DNA of 64,000 nucleotides from Actinomadura luzonensis (lineage in GTDB: Bacteria > Actinomycetota > Actinomycetes > Streptosporangiales > Streptosporangiaceae). Made by a program: the position numbers and the translations under genes. Position 1 is the first letter of the stretch; every line of letters begins with the position of its first letter. Of this stretch, positions 24,075 to 32,862 are shown piece after piece. The stretch spans positions 1,178,001 through 1,242,000 of the forward strand of contig NZ_JAKRKC020000001.1 of assembly GCF_022664455.2 (NCBI RefSeq), read 5' to 3'. The notes beneath the pieces were generated by a model that worked only from the letters and a program-made list of their open reading frames with translations, did no database searches and was not told the origin of the DNA.

Positions 24075-24878
24075 GTGGACGACGTGACCGAACCGAACGA
24101 GGCCGTTCCCTGGTCGTTGCCATCGCCGTGGCGGGACACGCGCGTCGCCGTCGTGGTGCCGACGTACAACGAGGCCGGCAACATCGGCGACCTGGCGGCG
24201 CGCGTCCTCGCGCTGGACCTGCCGCGCCTGCGGCTGGTCATCGCCGACGACGACTCGCCCGACGGCACCGGCGACCTGGCCGACGACCTCGCCAAGCAGG
24301 CCAACGCCGAGCGCCCGGACAGCATGCTGGTGCTGCACCGCAAGGTCAAGGAGGGCATCGGCCGGGCGCACCTCGCCGGGATGAGGCAGGCCCTCGCCCT
24401 GGGCGACGAGTACGTCGTGCAGATGGACGGCGACCTGAGCCACCGCCCCGAGTACATCCCGCACCTGCTCGGCACGATCCTGGCCAGCCGGGCCGGCCTG
24501 GTGATCGGCAGCAGGTACGTGGTCGGCGGCTCGTTGTCCACCGACTGGGGATGGCACCGGCGGCTGCTCAGCCGGTTCGCCGGCCGCTACGTGAACGCGA
24601 TTCTCAACCTGTCCGTCCGCGACCCGACGGGCGGCTTCAAGATCTGGCGCCGCGACGTGCTCGAAGGCATCGGCCTCGACGCCATCCGCAGCGACGGCTA
24701 CAGCTTCCAGGTCGAGATGAACTACCGCTGCAAGCAGCTCGGCCACTCCATCGTGGAGCTGCCGATCCACTTCGAGGAGCGCAGCACCGGCTCCAGCAAG
24801 ATCAGCTTCGCGGTGCAGGTGGAGTCCATGCTCACCCCGTTCGCGCTGCGTTTCGGCGCCCGCCGCCGGCCGGAGTAG
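24075..24878 (+). CDS. polyprenol monophosphomannose synthase (GT2)
   Basis: A 267-residue GT2 glycosyltransferase of the dolichol-phosphate-mannose synthase type, which transfers mannose from GDP-mannose to a polyprenyl phosphate on the inner membrane face. VVPTYNEAGNIGDL, ADDDSPDGT and VQMDGDLSHRPEYIP (the DxD-like site) are clear, and RDPTGGFKIWRRDVLE follows. There is no C-terminal membrane domain, so it is the soluble type like the catalytic part of mycobacterial Ppm1. The GTG at 24075 follows GAGGAGAG. Its product is the donor used by the two Pmt proteins at the left end of the window. The 3' end overlaps the convergent TetR gene by 47 bases. Confidence 0.92.
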   Translation: MDDVTEPNEAVPWSLPSPWRDTRVAVVVPTYNEAGNIGDLAARVLALDLPRLRLVIADDDSPDGTGDLADDLAKQANAERPDSMLVLHRKVKEGIGRAHLAGMRQALALGDEYVVQMDGDLSHRPEYIPHLLGTILASRAGLVIGSRYVVGGSLSTDWGWHRRLLSRFAGRYVNAILNLSVRDPTGGFKIWRRDVLEGIGLDAIRSDGYSFQVEMNYRCKQLGHSIVELPIHFEERSTGSSKISFAVQVESMLTPFALRFGARRRPE

Positions 24879-25422
24879 CGGCGAGGGCGGCGAACCGCGC
24901 CGCGTCGGGGGCCCGCTCCGGGTCTGCGAGCCATTGCGCGGCGAGCCCGACCAGCAGCGCGAAGTAGTGCGAGCCGACCGCCCGCACCTCCTCCGGGTCG
25001 CTGTCCGGGCCGAGCCCGGCGAACGCCCGCGCCAGCGAGGCCCGCGCCAGCTCCTGGCCGGCCGCGAGCATCCCCCGGATCTCCTCGTCCTGGCGGGCGG
25101 AGGCGACGGACTCGAAGTTGACGAACCAGAGCGCCCGGTTGGCCTGGACGGAGGCGATGATCCGGCCCCACAGGGCTTCCTGGCCGGGCGTCCCGTCCGC
25201 GCCGCCCGGCTCCTCCAAGGCGGCGAACAGCAGCTCTCCCCATTCCTCGTTGAGGTCGCGCAGAGCCCGCGTGAGCAGGTGCTCCTTCGACCCGAAGTGG
25301 TAGTTGATCGACGCCTGGTTGGCTCCTGACGCCGCCACCAGGTCCCGCACGGTGGTGTGCGCGTACCCCTTGGTCAGCAGGCACTCCCGTGCCGCCCGCA
25401 ACAGCTTGTCCTTCGCACTCAC
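24832..25422 (-). CDS. TetR-family transcriptional regulator
   Basis: A 196-residue regulator. The helix-turn-helix is TTVRDLVAASGANQASINYHFGSKEHLLTRAL, followed by a helical sensor domain. It is divergent from an ABC exporter operon, and the 76-base gap holds two adjacent AAACGNTCGTNT sites, so local repression of the exporter and itself is the likely role. The inducer is unknown; exporters of this type often handle peptides or drugs. The last 47 bases overlap the 3' end of the mannose-synthase gene. Confidence 0.92.
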   Translation of the reverse strand: MSAKDKLLRAARECLLTKGYAHTTVRDLVAASGANQASINYHFGSKEHLLTRALRDLNEEWGELLFAALEEPGGADGTPGQEALWGRIIASVQANRALWFVNFESVASARQDEEIRGMLAAGQELARASLARAFAGLGPDSDPEEVRAVGSHYFALLVGLAAQWLADPERAPDAARFAALAATPAGGGRRNAARTG

Positions 25423-25441
25423 CTGCCCTACGGTAGCAAAT

Positions 25442-25466
25442 AAACGTTCGTATGAAACGATCGTCT
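25442..25466. promoter_or_regulatory. double TetR operator in the TetR/ABC divergent region
   Basis: AAACGTTCGTAT (25442-25453) and AAACGATCGTCT (25455-25466) are two copies of AAACGNTCGTNT separated by one base. Each has a palindromic core (AACGTT and ACGATCGT). The location between TetR and the ABC genes supports an operator. Confidence 0.75.
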
Positions 25467-25498
25467 AAAATCTTCGTTCACATCCGTAGGGAGTCCTC

Positions 25499-26284
25499 GT
25501 GACCTCGCATCTCTCCCCGGCGCTCGCGCCGCCCGTGCTCCGCATCCGCGACCTGCGCTGCGAGTACCCGGGCGAGGCCGGCCCGGTCCACGCCCTGCGC
25601 GGCGTCGACCTCGACGTCCCCCGCTCGTCCTTCGTCGCGATCATGGGGCCGTCGGGCTCCGGCAAGACCACCCTCCTGCACTGCGCCGCCGGCCTCCAGC
25701 AGCCCACGTCGGGCGGCGTCGAGCTGGACGGGCAGGACCTCCGCGCGCTCGACCAGACGCAGCTCGCCCGGCTGCGCCGGCGCCGCGTCGGCTTCGTCTT
25801 CCAGTCCTTCAACCTGCTGCCCGCGCTCACCGCCGTCGACAACGTCGAGCTGCCCCTCCGCCTGGACGCCCGCAGGACCCGGCCCGAGCACACCGCCCGG
25901 CTGCTCACCAGGGTCGGCCTCCGCGACCGCGGCTCGCACCGCCCCCACCAGCTCTCCGGCGGCCAGAAGCAGCGCGTCGCGGTCGCGCGGGCGCTGATCA
26001 CCGACCCCGACGTGATCTTCGCCGACGAGCCCACCGGCGCGCTCGACATCCGCAGCGCCAGGGAGGTCCTGCGGCTGCTGCGCGAGCTGGCCGACCACGG
26101 CCAGACGATCATCATGGTCACCCACGACCCGGTCGCCGCCGCCTACTCCGACGTCGTGCTCTTCCTCGCCGACGGCCGGATCGTGGACCGGCTGCCGCGT
26201 CCCACCGCGCAGGCCGTGGCGGGCCGGATGGCCGTCCTGGTCGAGTCGGCGGAGCAGGCCGCGAACCGGGCGGCGGCGCAGTGA
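25499..26284 (+). CDS. ABC transporter ATP-binding protein (MacB/LolD type)
   Basis: A 261-residue ATPase. Walker A is GPSGSGKTT, the signature is [15 protein letters not shown], Walker B is [12 protein letters not shown], and the switch His is in MVTHDP. The [12 protein letters not shown] region and the DEPTGALD form are typical of the MacB/LolD/FtsE group, which works with FtsX-fold permeases; such a permease follows. It starts at GTG. The stop codon overlaps the permease start (GTGA). It is divergent from a TetR gene that probably represses it. Confidence 0.93.
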   Translation: MTSHLSPALAPPVLRIRDLRCEYPGEAGPVHALRGVDLDVPRSSFVAIMGPSGSGKTTLLHCAAGLQQPTSGGVELDGQDLRALDQTQLARLRRRRVGFVFQSFNLLPALTAVDNVELPLRLDARRTRPEHTARLLTRVGLRDRGSHRPHQLSGGQKQRVAVARALITDPDVIFADEPTGALDIRSAREVLRLLRELADHGQTIIMVTHDPVAAAYSDVVLFLADGRIVDRLPRPTAQAVAGRMAVLVESAEQAANRAAAQ

Positions 26285-26904
26285 TGCTGAGGATCACCCT
26301 GCGCTCGTTCGCGCACCACCGCGCGGGCGCGCTCGCCACCGGCCTGGTCGCGCTCGTCGGCATGATCCTGGTCACGGGCATGACGAGCCTGCTGGGCACC
26401 GGGCTGGCCGCGAGCACGGCCGCCGCCGACCGCCCGTTCCTGGTGCAGTTCCCGCTCATCATGGGCGGGTGGGCGGTCGCGATCGTGGTGTTCGCCATGG
26501 TCTCGACGGTCGGGGTCGCGCTCGGCGGGCGCGCCGAGGAGATCGCCGGCATCCGCCTGATCGGCGCGACCCCGCGCCAGGTGCAGGGGATGCTGGTGCT
26601 GGAGACGGCGGCCGTCACGGCCGTCGCGGCGCCGCCCGGCCTGGCCGGCGGGTACCTCGTCGGGTGGGCGGTGATGGGCGGCATCCGGTCCGCCGGGCTG
26701 ACCGCGTCGGCGACGGTGTTCGCGCCGGGCGTGGCGCTGCCGGCGCTCGGCGTGCTCGTCGTGCTGGCCGCGAGCGTGCTCGCCGCCTGGATCGGCAGCC
26801 GCGCCCCGGCCAGCCGCAGCCCCGTCGCCGACGCGGCGCCGCCCGCGCGCGGCCGGCAGGCCGGCGTCCCGGCCGGCCGCGCCGCGTCGCCGCCGGGATC
26901 GTGA
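26281..26904 (+). CDS. FtsX-type ABC permease, N-terminal part
   Basis: Residues 1-207 of an FtsX/MacB-like permease. There are about four hydrophobic segments, and RAEEIAGIRLIGATPRQVQGMLVLETAAVTAVAA is the coupling-helix sequence of an FtsX domain. In relatives I know, this half continues into a second FtsX half in one chain of about 440 residues. Here it ends at a TGA at 26902, after a Pro/Arg-rich stretch, and the rest follows in another frame. The gene starts inside the ATPase stop codon (GTGA; an ATG is 3 bases on). Confidence 0.7.
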   Translation: MMLRITLRSFAHHRAGALATGLVALVGMILVTGMTSLLGTGLAASTAAADRPFLVQFPLIMGGWAVAIVVFAMVSTVGVALGGRAEEIAGIRLIGATPRQVQGMLVLETAAVTAVAAPPGLAGGYLVGWAVMGGIRSAGLTASATVFAPGVALPALGVLVVLAASVLAAWIGSRAPASRSPVADAAPPARGRQAGVPAGRAASPPGS

Positions 26905-27608
26905 TCCTCGCCGGCCTGGGCTCGTCGGCCGCGGTGCTCGGCATGGACCCGGCCGACGTGCGCACCACCGCGATGACCGGGCCCGGCTGCGTGCTCGTCG
27001 CCGTCGGCCTGTGCGTCCTCGCCCCGGAGCTCGTCGCCCTGGTCAACCTCACGCTCCGGGCCGCGCGCCGCACGGAGGCCACCGCCTCCTCGCACCTGGC
27101 CGCGATCAACCTGGCCGCCGCCCCCGAGCGGGTGCGCCCGGCCGTGACCTTCCTCACCCTCTTCGTCGGCGTCGCCGCGGGGACGCTCAGCATGCAGGGC
27201 ATCGAGAACGCCACCGGCCAAGCGGGCGGCACCGGCCAGGTGCTCGCCTCGATCAACTACCTGGTCGTGGCGCTGATCGCGGCGTTCATGGCCATCGCGC
27301 TCACCAACAACCTGGTCGCCGCCATCAACCGGCGGCGCGCCGAGTTCGCGGTCCTGTCCCTGATCGGCTCGACCCCCGTGCAGACGCGGCGCATGCTGAC
27401 CAGGGAGCTGGCGGCGGCCACGGCGGTCAGCACGGTCGCGGGCGGCGCCGGCGCGTTCCTCACCGTCCTGCCGTTCGCGCTGGTCAAGACCGGCGACCCG
27501 GCGCAGGCGGCGGCGCCACTCCCCTACGCGCTCACGATCCTGGTCGGGGCCGGCGTCACCCTCGGCGTCTCGTCCCTGGTCGGCCGGCGGGTCATCCGTA
27601 CGGCGTGA
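26901..27608 (+). CDS. FtsX-type ABC permease, C-terminal part (second frame)
   Basis: The second half of the permease, about 235 residues. It begins at or before GTG 26901 and carries a second FtsX domain (SINYLVVALIAAFMAIALTNNLVAAINRRRAEFAVLSLIGSTPVQ) with four hydrophobic segments. It is offset by one frame from the first half. Either a single-base indel between about 26840 and 26895 broke one gene, by mutation or sequencing error, or this is a genuine two-chain permease. The GTG overlaps the upstream TGA as GTGA, which would allow coupled translation. The SD is weak (CCGGGA). Confidence 0.65.
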   Translation: MILAGLGSSAAVLGMDPADVRTTAMTGPGCVLVAVGLCVLAPELVALVNLTLRAARRTEATASSHLAAINLAAAPERVRPAVTFLTLFVGVAAGTLSMQGIENATGQAGGTGQVLASINYLVVALIAAFMAIALTNNLVAAINRRRAEFAVLSLIGSTPVQTRRMLTRELAAATAVSTVAGGAGAFLTVLPFALVKTGDPAQAAAPLPYALTILVGAGVTLGVSSLVGRRVIRTA

Positions 27609-27701
27609 CGGCGCCCGCGCGGACCGGTCAGGAATCGAGAAGCGGCCGGCCCGGCGCCGCGCCTACCGTGATCATGAGGTCCCGGCGGCGGAAGGAACCC
27701 C

Positions 27702-28079
27702 ATGTGCCACCCTTCGTGGACGCGCGCGCTCAACGAGGCGCACCGGCTCGGCGAGCTCGCACGCCTGCGGCGGGTCCGCGACCGCATCGACCGCGAGTAC
27801 GCCCGGCCGCTCGACGTCGAGGCGCTGGCCCGCGACGCGGGCCTGCCCGCCGGGCAGCTCGCCCGCCGCTTCCTGCTGGCCTACGGCCGCACGCCGTACG
27901 CCTACCTGATGGCGCGCCGGGTCGAGCGGGCGGTCGCGCTGCTGGGCGCGGCCGGCCGCGACCCCGCCGAGGTGTGCGCGGCGGTCGGGGGCCCGTGCCC
28001 GGCCGCCTTCCACCGCCGGTTCGCCCAGATCGTCGGCACGCCGCCCGGCGCGTACCGGCGTGCGGCGGCCGGCGGCTAG
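27702..28079 (+). CDS. short AraC-type DNA-binding protein
   Basis: A 125-residue protein that consists of the AraC double helix-turn-helix only: RPLDVEALARDAGLPAGQLARRFLLAYGRTPYAYLMARRVERAVALL and a second motif ending HRRFAQIVGTPPGAYRR. The second recognition helix region (CAAVGGPCPAAFHRRF) is slightly unusual. Small AraC proteins of this form are commonly paired with a VOC gene, as here, 9 bases downstream. That pairing suggests a local regulator or a co-regulated detoxification function. The start is ATG at 27702. Confidence 0.85.
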   Translation: MCHPSWTRALNEAHRLGELARLRRVRDRIDREYARPLDVEALARDAGLPAGQLARRFLLAYGRTPYAYLMARRVERAVALLGAAGRDPAEVCAAVGGPCPAAFHRRFAQIVGTPPGAYRRAAAGG

Positions 28080-28088
28080 CGTGGCGGT

Positions 28089-28499
28089 ATGGACCTGAGC
28101 ATCCACACGACAGTGCTGCCGCACGACGACCCGGACGCGTCCCTGGCCTTCTGGCGCGACACCCTCGGCTTCGAGGTGCGCAGCGACGTCGGGCACGGCA
28201 AGATGCGCTGGATCACCGTCGGCCCCGCCGGGCAGCCGGGCACCTCCATCCTCCTGGCGCCGCCCGGCGCCGACCCCGGCATCACCGAGGACGAGCGCCG
28301 GACCATCGCCGCCATGATGGCCAAGGGCACCTACGGCTGGATCCTGCTGGCCACCCCCGGCCTCGACGACGCCTTCGAGAAGGTGCGGGCCGCCGGCGCC
28401 GAGGTGGTCCAGGAGCCCACCGACCAGCCGTACGGGGTGCGCGACTGCGCCTTCCGCGACCCGGCGGGCAACCTGGTCCGCTTCCAGGAGGTGCGCTGA
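28089..28499 (+). CDS. VOC-family (glyoxalase-like) protein
   Basis: A 136-residue VOC protein, beginning IHTTVLPHDDPDASLAFWRDTLGFEV and ending GVRDCAFRDPAGNLVRFQE. It contains an inserted MMAKGTYGWILLATPGLDDAFEKV segment found in many actinomycete VOC proteins of unknown substrate. It follows the AraC gene by 9 bases and is almost certainly in its operon. It ends 10 bases before the stop of the convergent SDR remnant. Confidence 0.88.
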   Translation: MDLSIHTTVLPHDDPDASLAFWRDTLGFEVRSDVGHGKMRWITVGPAGQPGTSILLAPPGADPGITEDERRTIAAMMAKGTYGWILLATPGLDDAFEKVRAAGAEVVQEPTDQPYGVRDCAFRDPAGNLVRFQEVR

Positions 28500-28509
28500 G
28501 CCAGGACCG

Positions 28510-28937
28510 TCACCTGGTGAGGTGGCGTCCTCCGGCGACGGACACGACCTCGCCGTTGACGTGGCCGTTCGCCGCCGAGGCGAGGTAGGCGACGGTGGAG
28601 GCGACGTCCTCAGGGGTGCAGATGCGGCCGGTCGGCGTCCGGGCCCCCTCGGCGTCGATGGCCTCCTGCCCGAAGCCCGGGTGGGTCAGCGCCCGTTCGG
28701 TGCGGGTGAAGCCGGGTCTGACCACGTTGGTGAGGACGCCGTGCCGGGCCTCGCGGACGGCGAGGACCAGCGCGGCCGCCTCCAGCGCGCCCTTGGCCGC
28801 CGGGTAGGTCGCCGCCGCGGGCATGGGCTGGCCGACCACGTCCGACGAGATGAGCACCACGCGCCCCCATCCCGCCGCCCGCATGCCGGGAAGGGCGGCC
28901 TCGATCACGGACAGCGTTCCCGTGACGTTCCGGCTCG
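28510..28937 (-). pseudogene. SDR oxidoreductase, 5'-truncated
   Basis: The last ~141 residues of a short-chain dehydrogenase/reductase. NVTGTLSVIEAALPGMRAAGWGRVVLISSD, the catalytic pattern AAATYPAAKGALE (Tyr and Lys), VRPGFTRTE and GEVVSVAGGRHL are intact, but the Rossmann nucleotide-binding N-terminus (about 100 residues with GxxxGxG) is missing. Upstream of about 28937 the antisense strand instead encodes the middle of a MarR protein. No start codon or SD precedes the remnant, so it cannot make an active enzyme. The loss seems to be one deletion that also removed the 5' end of the neighbouring MarR gene. Confidence 0.85.
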
Positions 28938-29218
28938 GCGTCGAGCAGCCGACCGCCACCCGCAGCCTGGCCCGGCTGGAGACCGGCGGGTGGTTCCGCC
29001 GCGAGCCGGTGCCCGCCGACCGCCGGCAGGTGCGCATCGTCGTCACCGACGCCGGCCGCGAGCTGCTGCCCGCGATCGAGCGCGCTTGGGCCGAGCTCGC
29101 CGACGAGGCCATGGGCGAGGTGTCCGAGGAGCAGCGCCACGTCGTGCTGACCGTCCTCGAACAGGCCAACGACACGCTACGGGCCCTGGTCGGGGAAGCC
29201 GCCCTGGCCGACGGATGA
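28930..29218 (+). pseudogene. MarR-family regulator, 5'-truncated
   Basis: The last ~95 residues of a MarR protein: RLGVEQPTATRSLARLETGGWFRREPVPADRRQVRIVVTDAGRELLP, which is the recognition helix, wing and C-terminal helix. The N-terminal dimerisation helices and first half of the winged helix are missing. The sequence joins directly to the SDR remnant on the opposite strand. MarR and SDR genes are often divergent neighbours, so a single internal deletion across the promoter region explains both losses. Confidence 0.82.
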
Positions 29219-29295
29219 CCCTCCGGGGGTGGCAGGATCAGCGTGCACCGACGCACGCAATCTCGCCGACCGACCGACGGAGCCGTCGTCCCGCC

Positions 29296-30234
29296 ATGCA
29301 CATCGTCGCCGTCCTCGCGCTGGACCAGGTGATCCCGTTCGACCTCGCCACCCCCATCGAGGTCTTCACCCGCACCCGCCTCCCGGACGGCCGCCCCGCC
29401 TACGAGGTGCGCGTGTGCGCCGAGCGCCGGCAGGTCGAGGCGGGCGCCTTCGCCATCCAGGCCCCCTGGGGCCTCGACGCCCTCCAGGACGCCGGCACGA
29501 TCATCGTCCCCGGCACCACGGCCCCGCAGGCCCCGCTCTCCCCCGAGGTACGCGACGCCCTGCGCGCGGCCGCCGCGAACGGCGCCCGCATCGCCTCCAT
29601 CTGCTCGGGCGCCTTCCCGCTGGCCGCCACCGGCCTGCTCGCCGGCCTCCGCGCCACCACCCACTGGGCCGCCGCCGGCCTCCTGGCCGCCGCCCACCCC
29701 GACATCGACGTCGACCCGGACGTCCTCTACGTCGACAACGGGCAGTTCCTCACCTCGGCGGGCGCCGCCGCCGGCCTGGACCTGTGCCTGCACCTGATCC
29801 GCCGCGACCACGGCTCGGCGGTCGCCGCCGACGCCGCCCGCCTGTCCGTCATGCCGCTCGAGCGGGAGGGCGGCCAGGCCCAGTTCATCGCCCACGACCA
29901 CGCGCCCGACCCCCGGGGCTCCGCCCTCGAACCCCTGCTGACCTGGCTCCAGGACAACCTCGGCCGCGACCTCTCCCTCGCCGACATCGCCGCCCAGGCC
30001 GGCGTCAGCACCCGCACCCTGATCCGCCGCTTCACCGAGCAGACCGGCACCACGCCCCTGCAATGGCTGCACCGCGCCCGCGTCCGCCGGGCCCAGCACC
30101 TCCTGGAGACCACCCGGCACTCCGTCGAGCGCATCGCGGCCGAGGTCGGCTTCGGCTCCCCCACGTCCTTCCGCGAACGCTTCAAGCGCACCACCGGCGT
30201 CACCCCCCACGCCTACCGGCGCGCCTTCACCTGA
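29296..30234 (+). CDS. GlxA-type regulator (DJ-1/PfpI domain plus AraC HTH)
   Basis: A 312-residue regulator. An N-terminal DJ-1/PfpI-like domain (MHIVAVLALDQVIPFDLATPIEVF, with the nucleophile-elbow-like ASICSGAF around residue 100) is fused to a C-terminal AraC double helix-turn-helix (SLADIAAQAGVSTRTLIRRF; IAAEVGFGSPTSFRERFKRTTGVTPHAYRR). Such proteins sense metabolites or amidated compounds in some cases, but the ligand here is unknown. It is chosen to begin at the ATG at 29296; reading further upstream enters the MarR remnant. No operon partner is seen. The 190 bases after it show no gene. Confidence 0.92.
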   Translation: MHIVAVLALDQVIPFDLATPIEVFTRTRLPDGRPAYEVRVCAERRQVEAGAFAIQAPWGLDALQDAGTIIVPGTTAPQAPLSPEVRDALRAAAANGARIASICSGAFPLAATGLLAGLRATTHWAAAGLLAAAHPDIDVDPDVLYVDNGQFLTSAGAAAGLDLCLHLIRRDHGSAVAADAARLSVMPLEREGGQAQFIAHDHAPDPRGSALEPLLTWLQDNLGRDLSLADIAAQAGVSTRTLIRRFTEQTGTTPLQWLHRARVRRAQHLLETTRHSVERIAAEVGFGSPTSFRERFKRTTGVTPHAYRRAFT

Positions 30235-30425
30235 CGCCGCCCCCAGACGGCGAGCGGCCCGCGCACCGCGGCGTCCACCAGCCCGTGCGGCATGGCAGTC
30301 GCGGGCGATCGTGACCTCTTCCCTGGCCGGCCGCTGGAGGAAATCGCGTGGGCGAGCGGGCAGGCGCGGCCGGATGACCACCCGCTGGTGCCGCAACCGC
30401 ATGGGCGGTGGCGACCTCTTGGGCG

Positions 30426-31328
30426 TCAGTCCGGCAGCCAGCGCAGCTCGTGCGCCAGGGTTCTGGCGACGGCACGGACGCGGCGGTGCAGCGGCGACTG
30501 CTCGCGTGGGAGGACCAGGTGGTACGTCAGGCTGGGCGCGCCCCGCAGCGGTCGCCAGGTGAGACCGGCCGGAGCTGCCGTGACCGCGGCCTCGCCGGCC
30601 GGGGCGAGCGTGACCCCGTCGCGCAGGTCGCGCTGGGACAGGTCGAAGGAGACTGCGGGCGTGTGGAACCGGGGGCGCGGCCGGGCGTCTCGGAACAGTG
30701 CGGACAGTTGGTCGTGGATCACGGGGTTGGCCGCACGGTCCGGGATGCGCAGCGGGTACGCGGCCGCGTCGGCGATCTCGATCTCCGGGTGTGCGGCCAG
30801 CGGGTGGTGCTCCGCAAGCTGGACCCCGAGGCGCTGACGCCGCAGCAGGAACCGGCGCACGCCACGGCCCGGCTGTTCGCCGCGGGTGATCCCGGCATCG
30901 AGGCGGCCGTCGGCGACCGCGGGGGAGATCTCCGGTGTCGCCATCGGCATCGCGCCGACCTCGATCCCGCTGTTACCGCGCATCAGCCTGTCCACCAGGG
31001 CCGGTGCGGTCTCGGCCCCGGCGCTGAGGCTGTATCCGATGCGCAGCGTGCCCAGTTCACCGGCCGCCGCGCTCCTGGCGGTGTCCCATGCCCGCTCCAG
31101 CGCCGCCAGCGCGGGCGGCGCGGACTCCGCCAGAGCCGCCCCGGCCGCGGTCAACGCGACGCTACGCGTGTTGCGGACCAGCAGGGCCGTGCCGAGCTCC
31201 GTCTCCAACCGGCGCATCCGGGCGCTGAGCGCGGGCTGCGCGATACCGATCCGCGCGGCGGCGCGGGTGAAGTTCAGCTCCTGCGCCAGCACCAGGAAGT
31301 ACCGCAGGCTCACCGTGTCCGGCGCCAC
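30426..31328 (-). CDS. LysR-family transcriptional regulator
   Basis: A 300-residue LysR regulator. The N-terminal winged helix is typical (SLRYFLVLAQELNFTRAAARIGIAQPALSARMRRLETELG), followed by a substrate-binding domain. The GTG at 31328 is chosen because GGGGAGGG lies close before it; the longer reading from 31400 adds 24 atypical residues. It is divergent from an EthD-like gene, and a small palindrome AACG-ATC-CGTT (31350-31360) lies in the gap as a possible site. The EthD and PhzF genes are the natural local targets. Confidence 0.92.
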   Translation of the reverse strand: MAPDTVSLRYFLVLAQELNFTRAAARIGIAQPALSARMRRLETELGTALLVRNTRSVALTAAGAALAESAPPALAALERAWDTARSAAAGELGTLRIGYSLSAGAETAPALVDRLMRGNSGIEVGAMPMATPEISPAVADGRLDAGITRGEQPGRGVRRFLLRRQRLGVQLAEHHPLAAHPEIEIADAAAYPLRIPDRAANPVIHDQLSALFRDARPRPRFHTPAVSFDLSQRDLRDGVTLAPAGEAAVTAAPAGLTWRPLRGAPSLTYHLVLPREQSPLHRRVRAVARTLAHELRWLPD

Positions 31329-31419
31329 GTGCCCTCCCCGCCGATTGATAACGATCCGTTCTGAGTCTATCCCGGACCGATCTTTCCCTAGACCGCACAT
31401 AAAGCCCTAACCTGCGCAT

Positions 31420-31566
31420 ATGACGAGTCAACTGACCGCCGTACCGGACATCGCGCTCAGGCACACCGCCGAACTCGAGTCCGCCCCCACGGCACTCCCA
31501 CGCGCTCCTCGAAACCACCTCCGCCCGCACCCGGCCCCACCTCTGGACGGACGTCGTCATGCATAA
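31420..31566 (+). CDS. short unassigned ORF, 48 aa
   Basis: An ATG-initiated frame of 48 codons (MTSQLTAVPDIALRHTAELE...) directly opposite the LysR promoter and overlapping the start of the EthD gene by 8 bases. The first 20 residues look protein-like and the rest is Pro/Arg-rich. It may be the leftover 5' end of a deleted gene, a leader, or chance. There is no clear SD. Confidence 0.3.
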   Translation: MTSQLTAVPDIALRHTAELESAPTALPRAPRNHLRPHPAPPLDGRRHA

Positions 31567-31870
31567 GCTGCTGGTCCTGTATCCCAAGCCCGCCGACCCC
31601 GACCACTTCCGCGACTACTACGTGACCAACCACCTTCCGCTGGTCATGGACTGGCCCGGCCTGCTTGCGTGGCGCTACAGCTTCGACGTGGCGGCGCTCG
31701 AAGGAGAAGCGCCGTACTTCGCGGTCTTCGAAGGCGAATTCGCCGACGCCGCCGCCATGGCCGCGGCGCGGTCGTCGCCGCACGGCCGGCGGGTGTCCGC
31801 CGACGTCGCCAACTACGCCAGCGGCGGCGTGGTCGTCATCCACTACCCGGTGCCGGACAGCGCCGCATGA
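31559..31870 (+). CDS. EthD-family protein
   Basis: A 103-residue dimeric alpha/beta-barrel protein of the EthD family: MHKLLVLYPKPADPDHFRDYYVTNHLPLV at the start and YFAVFEGEFADAAAMAAARSSPHG in the middle. EthD-like proteins accompany P450 degradation systems or act as small-molecule binding or cyclising proteins; none of those partners is adjacent. It is divergent from the LysR gene, which likely controls it. The SD is weak (GGACGG). Confidence 0.85.
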   Translation: MHKLLVLYPKPADPDHFRDYYVTNHLPLVMDWPGLLAWRYSFDVAALEGEAPYFAVFEGEFADAAAMAAARSSPHGRRVSADVANYASGGVVVIHYPVPDSAA

Positions 31871-31979
31871 GGCGGCCCGCCACGCTCCGGGACGCGTCCG
31901 GCCGGCCGTCGCGGCCAGGTCCGGCCGTCGTCGGACGCCGTTCGCTGTCGCCGGTCCGTTGAGCGCCCAAGGCAGGCCC

Positions 31980-32862
31980 ATGACCTGGCCGGATGTCACC
32001 GTGGTCGATGCGTGCGTGCGACGCGACGGCCGGGGCGGCAGCCCCACGGCCGTCACCGACGACGACCCGGCGGCGACGGACGCGGACCGGCGTGCGGTCG
32101 CCGCCGCGGCCGGCACCTCGCACGCGGCGTTCCTCGGCCCGGGGCGGACGCCGGACAGTGGCCGGCCGGTCCGGGTTCTTCACCGCCACCGCCGAACTGC
32201 CCGGCTGCGGGCACGGCACCGTCGCCGCGCAGGCCGTCCTGCTGACCCGTACCGCGCTGGGCGAGCTGACCGACCGCCAGCACACCGGCGAGCGGACGTT
32301 CGACACCGTCGCGACCCGCCGCCCCGCCGGCGTCGAGGTGTGGTTCGACCAGGGCCTCGTCGCACTGCGCCACCCTGAGCCGGACGAACGCGCCGCGATC
32401 GTCGCCGCACTCGGGCTCACCGCGGACGACCCGCATCCCGCCGACGCGCCACGGATCGCCGCGCCGGGCGCACCACGCATGCTGGTACTGGTCCGCGACC
32501 GTGCGGCGCTGCTCGGAGTCCGCCCACACCTCGGCAGGCTGGCAGCGGCGTGCCGGCGGTACGGGCTCCTCGGCTGCTTCGTGCACGTCCCGCCGGCGGG
32601 CGACCGACCGGGTGCGGCGCGGATGTTCGCGCCGGCGATCGGTGTCGACGAGGACGTCGCCAACGCCAACAGCACCGGCTGCCTGGCCGCCCACCTGCTC
32701 GACACGACAGGAGCACAGACGGTCGCGATCGAGGTGGAGCAGGGAGACAGCCTCGGCCGACCGGCCAGCGTGCTCGCCTCTGCCCGGCGCGGACCGGCGG
32801 GCATCACGACCCGGGTCGGCGGATTGGCGGCGATCCGCGACGGCCACCGAAGCGACGACTAG
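31980..32862 (+). pseudogene. PhzF-family isomerase gene with a +1 frameshift
   Basis: The reading starts at ATG 31980 (MTWPDVTVVDAC, GGSPTAVTDDD, SHAAFLGPG), as in the N-terminus of PhzF enzymes. After about residue 62 the PhzF sequence continues in the next frame: FFTATAELPGCGHGTVAAQAVLL and, late, ANANSTGCLAAHLL. The total of 883 bases is one more than a multiple of three. Removing one G of the GGG at about 32176-32178 restores VRFFTATAELPGCGH. The catalytic Glu usually found near the N-terminus (GNPxAV-E) is also not evident. It is a pseudogene or carries a sequencing error. Confidence 0.8.

Noticed and set aside
28823..28930. A possible new N-terminus for the MarR remnant starting at 28823
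   Set aside because: That sequence is antisense to the SDR coding region and has no SD, so it is not a real N-terminus.
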